Source: Bacteroidales bacterium UBA4284 (GTDB taxonomy: Bacteria > Bacteroidota > Bacteroidia > Bacteroidales > UBA932). Taken from it: DNA of 32,822 nucleotides. A model generated the notes under the pieces. It had not been told where the DNA came from. It searched no databases and worked only from the letters and a program-made list of their open reading frames with translations. Shown here piece by piece: positions 15,346 through 23,682 of this stretch. A program made the position numbers and the translations under genes. The stretch spans positions 1,119-33,940 of the forward strand of contig DGVM01000021.1 of assembly GCA_002395925.1 (NCBI GenBank), in the 5' to 3' direction. Within the stretch, counting starts at the first letter, position 1; each line of letters opens with the position of its first letter.

Positions 15346-18300
15346 TTACTTCCAATCGTCGGGATATGTTATCTGCGGCTCTTCACCGTCAGCACCTGTT
15401 CCTACTACCGGATACAAGGGTTCCTTTTCCGTCCACAGACCATAAGGGTACTCGATGGCTACCCATCTATCTTCTCCATTTACAACACGGCTCTCGTAGC
15501 CATATTTTGCAGAATATCGTATCCGCTGCTCCGCTTTGAACTGCGTTACAAGCCCGGTCAGGCGGTTCCGGTAAATATCCAGTTGAAAAATATTATCACT
15601 GCCGTCAAGTTCCAGTTTTGTGAGTTGATTAAAACTCAAATCCACCCATGCGAGTTCGGGGCAATTCTTTGCACTTAAATATTCAAGTTCGCCGTATCTG
15701 CAATCTATCCTAAATAGTTTGGGGCACCCGTCAACAATCAAAGTCTTCAGAGGAGCACCCATTGAAATGTCTACTTCTCTGAGGTTAGCAAGACCCGTAA
15801 GGTTTAGATATTGAAGACCGCCATCGAGGCTGGTTAAATCCGGCACCTCCCTATTCCTAAGACTAATGTGAGATAGCCCGCTTCCGGATGCATTGATACT
15901 TTGCGTAAACGTAATCGGAATATCCAAATTGCTTAATACCTCGCAGCCGGAAATGTCCAGATGGACAATAAAGGTCCTATGGAAATCCAAAAAATCGGCG
16001 TGATCAAGATTTTTGCATCCGGAAAGTGTCACCTCCTCAATCTTAAAACTGTTTTCAGCGATGAACTCACCCGAAAACTCCGCATACAGGCTCCGGAGAT
16101 TTTCACATCCGGAGGTGTTGATACTTCTCAGAGGATTCCCATCCACATTCAAACTTTCCAGACATTTCTTGTTTGAAATATCAAAGGAAGTCAGACTGTT
16201 ATCAGCCACATTCACTTCCCTGAGCTTGTCACAGCCGCTTATGTCCAATGTGGTCATTCCGTTGCCCCTGGCTTCCAGATGCTCCAGGAATTCTTTTCCG
16301 GAAAGATTCAGTCTGGATATTTTGTTGCCCACGCAATTAAGGGTCCGGAGGGAATCGCAGCGGGAAACGTTGAGCCGGTCAAGACGATTACCGGATATAT
16401 CCAGATCCTTCAACTTGGGAAAACCGGTCAAGTTGACAGACCAATTCTCCATATTGCCATGCGAAACGGTCAAGAATGACAGTTCGGGACAGTTGAAAAG
16501 CCGGAAGGAGGTGATATCTGCCTCACTAATTATCTCTCCTATCTGCTCGTCATAGTGTGTCCTATTGTCAACACGTAAGTCGGAAAGGCTCTCGCAGTCC
16601 GTTATATTCACGGAAGCAAGGAGATTGTCGCGAAAATCCGCACGGAACAACAAGGGACAATCCGTAAGATTTACAGCTGAAATGTTATTCGTACCCATGC
16701 GCAGATCCAGACGATAAGGACAGCCCGAGAAATCCACCAGCCCGCTGAGGTTGTTGCTCCCCAGAGACAATGCATAAAAGCCATCATAATCATTATAATA
16801 CACGCCATACCATTCCTCCACAGGCAGATCTGAGCACCAGTTATCCTGATGGGTCCAGTTCTTCCCTCCGGCGGTTTCGTAAAGGTGAATCAGGTATTCC
16901 CGAAGGTCCGAACCAATGGGAATCTTTTTGTCATAGACGATGGTATTGTCCATTGACTTTGAATAACGTGCAATCTCGTATTTCTTCTCGGTATCCAGCT
17001 TGAAGTTAACATCTTCTGACTGGACTTTGGATCCCGATGCCGTTTGGCTGTTGTTGCCTTCAACGACCGGGGCCATCTCAATGGGTTCATCTTCTCCCAA
17101 TTCAAACAGCGCTATTCCGTCTTCCTGCGTTTCCACAAATGATCCCGTGAGCTCCGGATCCACGTCCACGCTGACAGACAAGTCTTCCTGCCCTTCTACT
17201 GCCGTTTCGGAGGTGGTGTAATCAATCTGCTTAAACTCCGGAACAAGACTTAGGCTCCACGAGGAGAACTCCTTCTCAAAGGTATCCCCTTCGAATTTAT
17301 TCCCGACTGCAGTAAAATAAGGCGTCACCCCCACGTAGGGAGTAAAGGCCATTTTAACATCAAAAGCGAACAATCCCGGGAACTCTACGTAAGTGTATGA
17401 TACATCTCCTTCAAGGGATATCTTCACGCCGGATTCTATCTCGGCTCCGGCAGAAAGAAAGTCCCTGGCAAGGATGTATGCATTGAAACCAGAGTCAATG
17501 GAGAACCCGTAAGCCCCATACAGTTTGAACCGCTCCACCCTGAAGTAAGACTTCCGCTTTTTCTCTGCTGCTCCGGCGTTGAACACGCCGTTGGCATAGG
17601 TGGCAACAATCTTGGAAGAAAGTATCTCATACTGCATATCCGCGTCCAGGGCGACAGAGCCTTCCACAAAGAAATTCAGGCTGGGGTCGAATGTGACGGT
17701 AACAATCTTATTGGAATACAGCATGATGGGGTTCGCCAGTTTCAAAAGCGCTACCTTTGTAAATACGGCGGGCTCCTCATCACTCAGATGGAATTCACCG
17801 CGAACACCAACGGAAATGTCAGCATTCAGAATAAAGGTCTTGTCTTCCCGCAGGGTGACGGCCCCTTTGATTCTGATATAGATTGACCCGGAAAGGGCTT
17901 CGTTCGGTTTCATTTCAAACGACAGGGTAAGGTCTATTGCGGCTTCCTCATTGTCGTCGCCTTCAGCCTTTGTCATCCTCCTTCTTTCAGTGTGCACTAC
18001 CGTCAGTTCATCCCAGATGGAATTGTCCACGAGTCCGGTGAATACGGCGTTATCCCCCTCATCCGGAATGGCCTCCGCCAGCGTGTTCGTACGGTCCATC
18101 ACAGGTGTAATTTCAAGATCTTGGAAAACTTCCTCCACTGACGGCATTTCCGTATGGACAGTTACCGTTCCATCGCCGTTGCCAGTTGTGGAAACCACCT
18201 TTCCTATGAACAGGTCCTTGGAACTGGAGCCGGTCTGAATCACTATCACAGTTCCCTCGGCTATACCGTTTGATGATACCACCTCTTCGGAAAGGGTCAG

Positions 18301-19233
18301 CTCGCTGTCATCCACAACCGATACCTCGCCGGGAGTGTCTTGCGCAACGATGGTTACAACCTCCTCCGCATAGTTGAGAACATCATCCGACCCTGTCTCG
18401 GGGTCGTCGAAGGAAAGGTCCTTGTCCGCATCAGTGATGGTCCCCCATGTACTCCTTTTGATGTTGACAGCATTGGATGTGGTTTTTGTCCGGGAGGTGC
18501 CTTTTGCTATCTCGAAGGTCATGGAAAAACCCTGGGACAGAGACGCTGGGACCATCGAAATGAAATAGTATTTCCCTGCCTTGAATGTCTCTCCGTTTTC
18601 AGGGGTCACGCTCACCGCTGTGACGGTGTTTTCCACCGACCCTATACGCGGATTCCCATCGCCCTCCATATGGACGGTAATGCGCCCGGCAAGCGTCTCT
18701 CCGGCATTTCCGCAGAAGGTGACGGACTTGATGTCATCCCGCGAGACGGAGAATCTGACGCCTCCTGCCACATTATAGAACCGAAGATTCGTGGTCGCAG
18801 AGTGAGCAATGGAGACGTTGGCGCCTTGGGCGAAAGTGCCGGGACGGGCGGTCTGCAAGGAAGGGATGACGGTTGTGATTGTCTCTCCGTCAAAAGAGGC
18901 CTCGTCTCTGTAGGGATATATAGCCCAGATGTCTGCAACGTCCGGCCCCGTGCCCTCAAGGTGCCCGGTAAAGGTCGTGACGGCCTCCAGGCCTTTTGCC
19001 GAAGACGTGAACTTTCCGCTGCGACTGCCGGAGAAGACCTTTATCTCGTCTCCCGGCTCCCAGAAGACCTGATTGCCGCCGTCTTCCACAGCGGTCTTTG
19101 AGCCGGCAGAGCCTTCCTGATAGGCCGTCAGAACGAGTTGGCTACCATTGATTTCGACTTCCTCTTTGGTGTCGTTGCATGCGTAGAAGGCCAGCAGGGC
19201 TGCGATGCAGGTAAGGATATATCGTGTTTTCAT
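15346..19233 (-). CDS. Giant fimbrillin-like lipoprotein with leucine-rich repeats
   Basis: A 1295-residue surface-type lipoprotein. The signal MKTRYILTCIAALLAFYAC has its lipobox cysteine at residue 19. Residues about 30-275 are a fimbrillin/Mfa-like domain: KTAVEDGG, WEPGDEIKVFSG, IWAIYPY and FYNVAGGVRFSV are family features. Residues about 280-770 are beta-rich without a fold I can name. From about 775 comes the N-cap of bacterial LRR proteins (LIHLYETAGGKNWT, then EEWYGVYY), and from about 815 to 1240 about 20 LRRs of the form LxxLDISGNxLxxLNVSxC. Exposure on the cell surface and adhesion to host or other cells are inferred. Its start overlaps the stop of a 43-residue ORF (ATGA). The gene is visibly less G+C rich than the housekeeping part, suggesting transfer. 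Confidence 0.85.
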   Translation of the reverse strand: MKTRYILTCIAALLAFYACNDTKEEVEINGSQLVLTAYQEGSAGSKTAVEDGGNQVFWEPGDEIKVFSGSRSGKFTSSAKGLEAVTTFTGHLEGTGPDVADIWAIYPYRDEASFDGETITTVIPSLQTARPGTFAQGANVSIAHSATTNLRFYNVAGGVRFSVSRDDIKSVTFCGNAGETLAGRITVHMEGDGNPRIGSVENTVTAVSVTPENGETFKAGKYYFISMVPASLSQGFSMTFEIAKGTSRTKTTSNAVNIKRSTWGTITDADKDLSFDDPETGSDDVLNYAEEVVTIVAQDTPGEVSVVDDSELTLSEEVVSSNGIAEGTVIVIQTGSSSKDLFIGKVVSTTGNGDGTVTVHTEMPSVEEVFQDLEITPVMDRTNTLAEAIPDEGDNAVFTGLVDNSIWDELTVVHTERRRMTKAEGDDNEEAAIDLTLSFEMKPNEALSGSIYIRIKGAVTLREDKTFILNADISVGVRGEFHLSDEEPAVFTKVALLKLANPIMLYSNKIVTVTFDPSLNFFVEGSVALDADMQYEILSSKIVATYANGVFNAGAAEKKRKSYFRVERFKLYGAYGFSIDSGFNAYILARDFLSAGAEIESGVKISLEGDVSYTYVEFPGLFAFDVKMAFTPYVGVTPYFTAVGNKFEGDTFEKEFSSWSLSLVPEFKQIDYTTSETAVEGQEDLSVSVDVDPELTGSFVETQEDGIALFELGEDEPIEMAPVVEGNNSQTASGSKVQSEDVNFKLDTEKKYEIARYSKSMDNTIVYDKKIPIGSDLREYLIHLYETAGGKNWTHQDNWCSDLPVEEWYGVYYNDYDGFYALSLGSNNLSGLVDFSGCPYRLDLRMGTNNISAVNLTDCPLLFRADFRDNLLASVNITDCESLSDLRVDNRTHYDEQIGEIISEADITSFRLFNCPELSFLTVSHGNMENWSVNLTGFPKLKDLDISGNRLDRLNVSRCDSLRTLNCVGNKISRLNLSGKEFLEHLEARGNGMTTLDISGCDKLREVNVADNSLTSFDISNKKCLESLNVDGNPLRSINTSGCENLRSLYAEFSGEFIAENSFKIEEVTLSGCKNLDHADFLDFHRTFIVHLDISGCEVLSNLDIPITFTQSINASGSGLSHISLRNREVPDLTSLDGGLQYLNLTGLANLREVDISMGAPLKTLIVDGCPKLFRIDCRYGELEYLSAKNCPELAWVDLSFNQLTKLELDGSDNIFQLDIYRNRLTGLVTQFKAEQRIRYSAKYGYESRVVNGEDRWVAIEYPYGLWTEKEPLYPVVGTGADGEEPQITYPDDWK

Positions 19234-19361
19234 ATCACCAGGTCTTCGTAGTCAATACCTTCGTTTTCACCGAGTCCGGGGCTGGTGCAGAGAATGGAAT
19301 CTGTCACGGACTGGGTAAGAATGCAGTTCGGGGTACGATAAGAGGGTTTATCCAGAATCAT
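19230..19361 (-). CDS. Small 43-residue ORF upstream of the LRR lipoprotein (KPxYxxP peptide)
   Basis: An ORF of 43 codons plus stop that begins 22 nt after the promoter -7 box and ends with ATGA overlap on the lipoprotein start, so translation is coupled. The peptide begins MILDKPSYRTP, has a middle part with DSILCTS, and ends in an acidic tail (GENEGIDYEDLVI). It has no signal peptide or membrane segment. A second ORF with the same KPxYxxP opening and an acidic glycine-bearing tail sits in the matching place before the divergent lipoprotein (19944-20072). Short ORFs of this general look occur near fimbrillin-like genes in Bacteroidales, as I recall; no function is known to me. Confidence 0.7.
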   Translation of the reverse strand: MILDKPSYRTPNCILTQSVTDSILCTSPGLGENEGIDYEDLVI

Positions 19362-19383
19362 AGGCTGAGAAGTGAATCGCTTC

Positions 19384-19414
19384 CAAAGATAGGGAATCGG
19401 GCAGACAAATCAAA
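19384..19414 (-). promoter_or_regulatory. Bacteroidota promoter of the minus-strand lipoprotein operon
   Basis: On the minus strand, TTTG (19414-19411), a 19-nt spacer and TATCTTTG (19391-19384) match the full consensus. The small ORF starts 22 nt downstream. Confidence 0.82.
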
Positions 19415-19890
19415 AAAAGAAAAAGATACATAACCCTTTGCAAAAATCCACCGCAGGCGTCACGGCGGAGCGGGATTTCGCGTTAGAAGAACAAAGGCAT
19501 AAAAAGACACGAAGCCGTATCTTTCGTGACTCAAGAGCTGGAGAAATCTGCAAGCAAATTGCAAAAGCTTCTCACCGCGGAGGATGCAGAGAAATGTATA
19601 TCAGTCATGCATAGCTCTTTTGTGATTTTGTAAGTTAAAACTTAGAAAACTGCTGTTTTCCGGATTTTTCTCGTTTATAATTAACGTCATAAAATGGAGC
19701 GTTCAGTGAGGTTGCCAGCGCTATAAATGCACATTGTCTTTCCGAGTCGGTTACCGCAGTTTTGAATCGTGTTATCTTCCTATTGCAGTCTCGGCGGTCC
19801 AGTAAACGGGCAAGGTACCCCGCAAATACTCGCACCTTGCCCGATTGGCGGCAAAATCATCGGACTTCTGCCGCTTCCTTTGCGCCATCA
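19415..19890. other. Divergent intergenic region, mostly unexplained
   Basis: This is the space between the two divergent promoters. It is A+T-rich and holds one strong inverted repeat (19807-19843). An open stretch on the plus strand at 19487-19630 encodes 48 charged residues but has no start codon at its beginning, so it may be a gene remnant. No promoter-like TAnnTTTG that would serve such a gene was found. Confidence 0.5.
19807..19843. repeat. 10-bp perfect inverted repeat upstream of the FISUMP operon
   Basis: CGGGCAAGGT (19807-19816) and ACCTTGCCCG (19834-19843) pair perfectly across 17 nt. There is no T run after it on the plus strand, so a terminator is unlikely; a regulator site or structured RNA is possible. 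Confidence 0.6.
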
Positions 19891-19905
19891 CCCGAATTAT
19901 TCGGG
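19891..19905. promoter_or_regulatory. Palindromic operator candidate at the plus-strand promoter
   Basis: CCCGAATTATTCGGG is a perfect palindrome (7-bp arms, one central base). It occupies the place where the -33 element and spacer should be, ending 7 nt before the -7 box at 19913. No TTTG -33 element exists there, which fits a regulator-dependent promoter. Confidence 0.55.
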
Positions 19906-19912
19906 GAATTAG

Positions 19913-19920
19913 TATCTTTG
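19913..19920 (+). promoter_or_regulatory. -7 promoter box of the FISUMP lipoprotein operon
   Basis: TATCTTTG matches TAnnTTTG and is identical to the -7 box of the divergent operon. The small ORF starts 23 nt downstream. Confidence 0.7.
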
Positions 19921-19943
19921 TAAGTTGTTAAACCACATTCTCA

Positions 19944-20072
19944 ATGGGAAGTAAGCCACTGTACATCAGGCCTGAATCCGAGGCGGAAGAATTTGTTTTA
20001 TTAAAAAACATTCTCGATGACTCCAACACCGAGACCTTCGAGGGTGGCGGCGATGATGACATAACCTGGTAA
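19944..20072 (+). CDS. Small 42-residue ORF upstream of the FISUMP lipoprotein (KPxYxxP peptide)
   Basis: An ORF of 42 codons plus stop, beginning 23 nt after the -7 box and ending 13 nt before the large lipoprotein. The peptide opens MGSKPLYIRPESEAEEF, continues with a short hydrophobic stretch (VLLKNIL) and ends FEGGGDDDITW. It is strongly acidic, with no signal peptide and no cysteine. It shares KPxYxxP, a central I-L plus Ser segment and an acidic Gly-containing tail with the ORF at 19230-19361. Same position, same promoter distance and similar size argue that both are real genes of one family. Function unknown. Confidence 0.72.
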   Translation: MGSKPLYIRPESEAEEFVLLKNILDDSNTETFEGGGDDDITW

Positions 20073-20085
20073 CCATTAAGCAGAT

Positions 20086-22425
20086 ATGAAAAAGCAATTC
20101 ATCATAGCAGCAGCGATTCTAGGTACGTTGGCCGTATCCTGCAACACCCAGGGTCCCGAAGAAGCGGTATCGTTCCGCCCCGAATTCGAAGAGTTCTTCG
20201 CAACGACAGAGGCTGCCGAAGACCCCGGAACAAAGACCCTGGCCGATGACCAGTATCACGTTCTCTGGCACGCCGACGACCGTGTGTCGATCTTCAACAA
20301 GTACACGTACAACCAGGAATATGCCTTTACCGGAGAGACCGGAGCAAACGCCGGCGGCTTCAGAAAGGCAAGCACCGATGAATTCATTACCGGCTCCGAG
20401 ATTGACAACATCTACGCAGTATATCCCTATCAGCAGGGCTCCAGAATCAGTACCGACGGTACGCTGACCGTTAATCTCCCTGCAGAGCAGATGTGGGCAG
20501 AGAAGAGCTTCGGGCGCGGAGCCAACACCATGATTGCCGCCACCACCGACAACCGCATCACCTTCAAGAACGTAGGTGGCATCTTTATCCTCAAGCTCTA
20601 CGGCCCCGACACACAGGTGCAGTCCGTAACCCTGAGGGGCAACAGCGGCGAGAAGCTTGCCGGCAAGGCGACGGTGACGATGCCCGTCGGCAGCGTGCCC
20701 TCGGTGCAGATGCAACCCGATGCCACGGATGCCATAACCCTTGCCTGCGAGAGCCCTGTGACCCTTGGCACCTCCAGCAGCGAGTACACCGAATTCTGGT
20801 TCGTCGTGCCCCCGACTGAGTTTACAAACGGCTTCACCATTACAGTGACAAGTACAGATGGCGGCACCTTCGAAAAGGCAACCGACAAATCTATATCCAT
20901 CTCCCGCAACGGCGTTTCGAAAATGGCACCGATTGAGGTTCGTCTTGGAAAGCCTGCCGCAGAACCGGAGTGGGTTGACCTTGGCTTGAGTGTCAAGTGG
21001 GCTACATTCAACGTGGGTGCTTCCAAACCTGAAGAGTATGGTGATTACTTCGCCTGGGGTGAGACGAAGCCGAAGGATTATTATGATTGGTCAACCTACA
21101 AGTGGTGCAACGGCAGTTCCGATACTTTAACTAAATACGATGTCTTTAGCAGTCGCGGCGCAGTGGATCACAAGACCGTCCTCGATCTTGAGGATGATGC
21201 TGCCTGCGTCAATTGGGGAGGCTTATGGCGAATGCCGACACTTGCCGAATGGACGGAACTCAGAGATAATTGCATCTGGACCTGGACAAGTGATTTTCAA
21301 GGAACAGGCGTAGCAGGCCAAATAGTAACAAGTACGAAGTCCGGTTATACCGACAAGTCCATCTTCCTCCCCGCCGCAGGCTTCCGGTACTACACGGACC
21401 TCTACGATGATGGCTCCTTCGGTCAATATTTATCTTCATCCCTCTATACGTCTCAACCGCTCTACGCTCGGAGCGCCTATTTTGGGTCCGACTATTATGT
21501 GTACTTGGATGGCAGTGGCCACGATCGCTGCAACGGGCTATCCGTCCGTCCGGTCCACGGAGAGTTTATCCCTGTGAAGTCTATCTCTTTGGATCAGACC
21601 TCGCTGGAATTGCATATCGGCGATTGGAAACCATTGACGGCTGCGGTGAGTCCTTCGAATGCCACGGCAAAGGACCTCCATTGGAGTACAAGCAACTATG
21701 AAGTTGCATTTGTGGATGACAATGGCGGGGTCTTGGCCAGGGCTGTCGGCAGCGCAATAATTACAGCTTATGGGTCGAGTGGTGTAAGTGCTTCCTGTAC
21801 GGTTACGGTCAAAAAAGATTTGTCTCTCCCTTCCAATGTTGAAGCCGTCGACCTGGGCCTTCCCTCCGGTCTCAAGTGGGCGACAATGAACGTCGGCGCC
21901 TCATCTCCTGAGGAGTACGGTGAGTATTTCGCTTGGGGCGAAACGGAGCCGAAGACTAGTTACGTGTGGACAACATACAAATTCAACCTGGGAACCGATG
22001 AGAACGGCCCGTTCTCCAAGTATGTCATTGATCCGGCTTACGGTACAGTGGATAACAAGGCAGTCCTCGATCCCGAGGATGATGCTGCTCACGTGAATTG
22101 GGGCGGCAGTTGGCGGATGCCGACAAACGAAGAATGGACAGAGTTAATTAACAAATGCACCTGGACATGGATATGGACTACCGAGAATGGAGTGAATGGA
22201 AGAAAGGTAACGGGCCCCAACGGGAAGAGTATCTTCCTTCCTGCCACAGGCGGCCGGAGCGGCACTGACCTTACCTATGCCGGGGACGGCGGCGACTACT
22301 GGTCTTCGTCCCTCTATGCGGGCGACCCGAGCCTCGCATACGTCGTCCTCTTCGATCCCGGCGAAGTAGGCAGGTACGGCACCTACCGCTTCCAAGGGTT
22401 CTCGGTCCGTCCTGTCACAGAATAA
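20086..22425 (+). CDS. Fimbrillin-like lipoprotein with FISUMP-Big2-FISUMP domains
   Basis: A 779-residue lipoprotein (MKKQFIIAAAILGTLAVSC, cysteine 19). Residues about 30-285 are a fimbrillin/Mfa-like domain related to that of the divergent lipoprotein (GTKTLADD, IYAVYPY, NSGEKLAGKATV). Residues about 296-496 and 586-779 are two copies of the FISUMP/DUF1566-type lectin-like domain, each opening VDLGL, then KWAT-NVGAS-PEEYG-YFAWGET, and closing with SVRPV. Between them, about 497-578, lies a bacterial Ig-like Big2 domain (VKSISLDQTSLELHIGD). The two copies are well conserved except just before SVRPV, where they differ strongly. Surface exposure and ligand binding are inferred. A secreted YARHG protein starts 7 nt after its stop. 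Confidence 0.88.
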   Translation: MKKQFIIAAAILGTLAVSCNTQGPEEAVSFRPEFEEFFATTEAAEDPGTKTLADDQYHVLWHADDRVSIFNKYTYNQEYAFTGETGANAGGFRKASTDEFITGSEIDNIYAVYPYQQGSRISTDGTLTVNLPAEQMWAEKSFGRGANTMIAATTDNRITFKNVGGIFILKLYGPDTQVQSVTLRGNSGEKLAGKATVTMPVGSVPSVQMQPDATDAITLACESPVTLGTSSSEYTEFWFVVPPTEFTNGFTITVTSTDGGTFEKATDKSISISRNGVSKMAPIEVRLGKPAAEPEWVDLGLSVKWATFNVGASKPEEYGDYFAWGETKPKDYYDWSTYKWCNGSSDTLTKYDVFSSRGAVDHKTVLDLEDDAACVNWGGLWRMPTLAEWTELRDNCIWTWTSDFQGTGVAGQIVTSTKSGYTDKSIFLPAAGFRYYTDLYDDGSFGQYLSSSLYTSQPLYARSAYFGSDYYVYLDGSGHDRCNGLSVRPVHGEFIPVKSISLDQTSLELHIGDWKPLTAAVSPSNATAKDLHWSTSNYEVAFVDDNGGVLARAVGSAIITAYGSSGVSASCTVTVKKDLSLPSNVEAVDLGLPSGLKWATMNVGASSPEEYGEYFAWGETEPKTSYVWTTYKFNLGTDENGPFSKYVIDPAYGTVDNKAVLDPEDDAAHVNWGGSWRMPTNEEWTELINKCTWTWIWTTENGVNGRKVTGPNGKSIFLPATGGRSGTDLTYAGDGGDYWSSSLYAGDPSLAYVVLFDPGEVGRYGTYRFQGFSVRPVTE

Positions 22426-22432
22426 CCCTGCC

Positions 22433-23668
22433 GTGAAAAAAACTGTTTTAACGATGCTGGCGCTGCTGTTGTGCGGATTCTGTTTCGCACAACAGCAGAC
22501 CATCAAGGTCGGAGACCGTTTCTACGACGGCTCCGCTCTGTTTACCGTCCGGGAAGTCAGGATGGGCAATATCGTGTATATGACCGATGCCCTCGGCGAC
22601 CGGGAACTGACTATGGAAGCCTGGCCGAAGGCCCCCGGTAAATACACCCTGCGGCCGAGCCGCAATGCCGAAGAAGCTCCTTACGGGACTGGTTTCGGCA
22701 CGCATATCGACTACGTCAGCCAGCCGGACAACAAGTATCTCGTCATCTACGGCGACAACGATACCGTCGCCCGGGTCCTATACCTTGTGCAGCCGATGCA
22801 GGACGGTACGCCGTCCGGCTTCTGGTACAACGGCATGCTTGTGTACTGCGCCGCTCCGGCCGAAGACGGCTCCGTGCGTATGAATGCGATGGCGGAAGGC
22901 GAGGAGCATGAGTTCCTGCTGACCCCGGTGGCTGCCGGAGGCGACTTGTTCGAGGTCTCCTCCAGCTCGGAAGAGTTTGTGAATGAATACGAAAGCGCAG
23001 TCTATGCCCGCCGGCTGCGGCAGGACGGGCTGGATGTGATCTGCTTTTACGATGCCCGGAACCGTCTGACGGCAGCGATGGAGGCGACTCAGAGCGAGGA
23101 TGACCAGGAGGCTCTGGGCGTCCGGCAATGGATGTCGCTGCTCCGGGGCGAATACCTGAGCGAAAGCGGCAAAAAAGTTGTCATCGACGATCTGAGTGGC
23201 AGCTACAACGGCGCTCAGATGCCCTTCGGGGCAGTCACCTTCAACGGCATGGTCACAGGCGTGCTTGACTTCAGCGGAGACGGTCCGTATCTGGCAGGCA
23301 AGGTTGAGGCTTTGCCAACGCCCGACGGCCTGTTGCTTACTGAAGTTAAAATGAATGAGGGAGAGCCGTGGTACGAGCGCACCGTGTCTTCCTTCAAGTT
23401 GAAGTGGACCGGGGAGCGGAGCCGTTTCGATTTCACCCGCAAGGTCCTGCTGAACGGCTCCCTGCGCCTTTACGACAAAGCCCTGTTGCGGGTGATGCGC
23501 AACGCGATCCTGGCTCATCACGGTTATGTGTTCAAATCAAAGGACCTGAAAGCCTGTTTCGAGGCGCAGCCGTGGTATGAACCGGCACCGGACAATTCGC
23601 ACATCAATCTGTCTCTGCTCGAACATCTCAATCTGCAGTTGATTCAAGCCGCAGAAAGGTCTGAGTAA
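22433..23668 (+). CDS. Secreted protein with C-terminal YARHG domain
   Basis: A 411-residue protein starting at GTG 7 nt after the FISUMP gene, so probably in its operon. A signal peptide (MKKTVLTMLALLLCGFCFA, cut before QQQ) sends it across the inner membrane. The central 330 residues are not recognised; they look beta-rich and acidic. The last 70 residues fit the YARHG domain: MRNAILAHHGYVFKSKDLKA, then QPWYEP and LNLQLIQAAE. YARHG domains are extracellular and thought to bind the cell wall or other surface parts, without a proven activity. Its link to the fimbrillin lipoprotein is positional only. Confidence 0.82.
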   Translation: MKKTVLTMLALLLCGFCFAQQQTIKVGDRFYDGSALFTVREVRMGNIVYMTDALGDRELTMEAWPKAPGKYTLRPSRNAEEAPYGTGFGTHIDYVSQPDNKYLVIYGDNDTVARVLYLVQPMQDGTPSGFWYNGMLVYCAAPAEDGSVRMNAMAEGEEHEFLLTPVAAGGDLFEVSSSSEEFVNEYESAVYARRLRQDGLDVICFYDARNRLTAAMEATQSEDDQEALGVRQWMSLLRGEYLSESGKKVVIDDLSGSYNGAQMPFGAVTFNGMVTGVLDFSGDGPYLAGKVEALPTPDGLLLTEVKMNEGEPWYERTVSSFKLKWTGERSRFDFTRKVLLNGSLRLYDKALLRVMRNAILAHHGYVFKSKDLKACFEAQPWYEPAPDNSHINLSLLEHLNLQLIQAAERSE

Positions 23669-23682
23669 AGAATCAGTTGCTC

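Noticed and set aside
15239..15445. 68-codon plus-strand open frame overlapping the LRR gene end
   Set aside because: It runs into the 3' end of a clear minus-strand gene and has no recognisable features.
19487..19633. 48-codon open stretch on the plus strand with an amphipathic, charged product
   Set aside because: It starts right after a stop codon with no start codon until near its end, and no promoter or family match is seen; a gene remnant cannot be excluded.
19635..19835. 66-codon minus-strand open frame in the divergent gap
   Set aside because: It overlaps part of the 10-bp inverted repeat, has no promoter box or recognisable motif, and is basic and low in coding signal.
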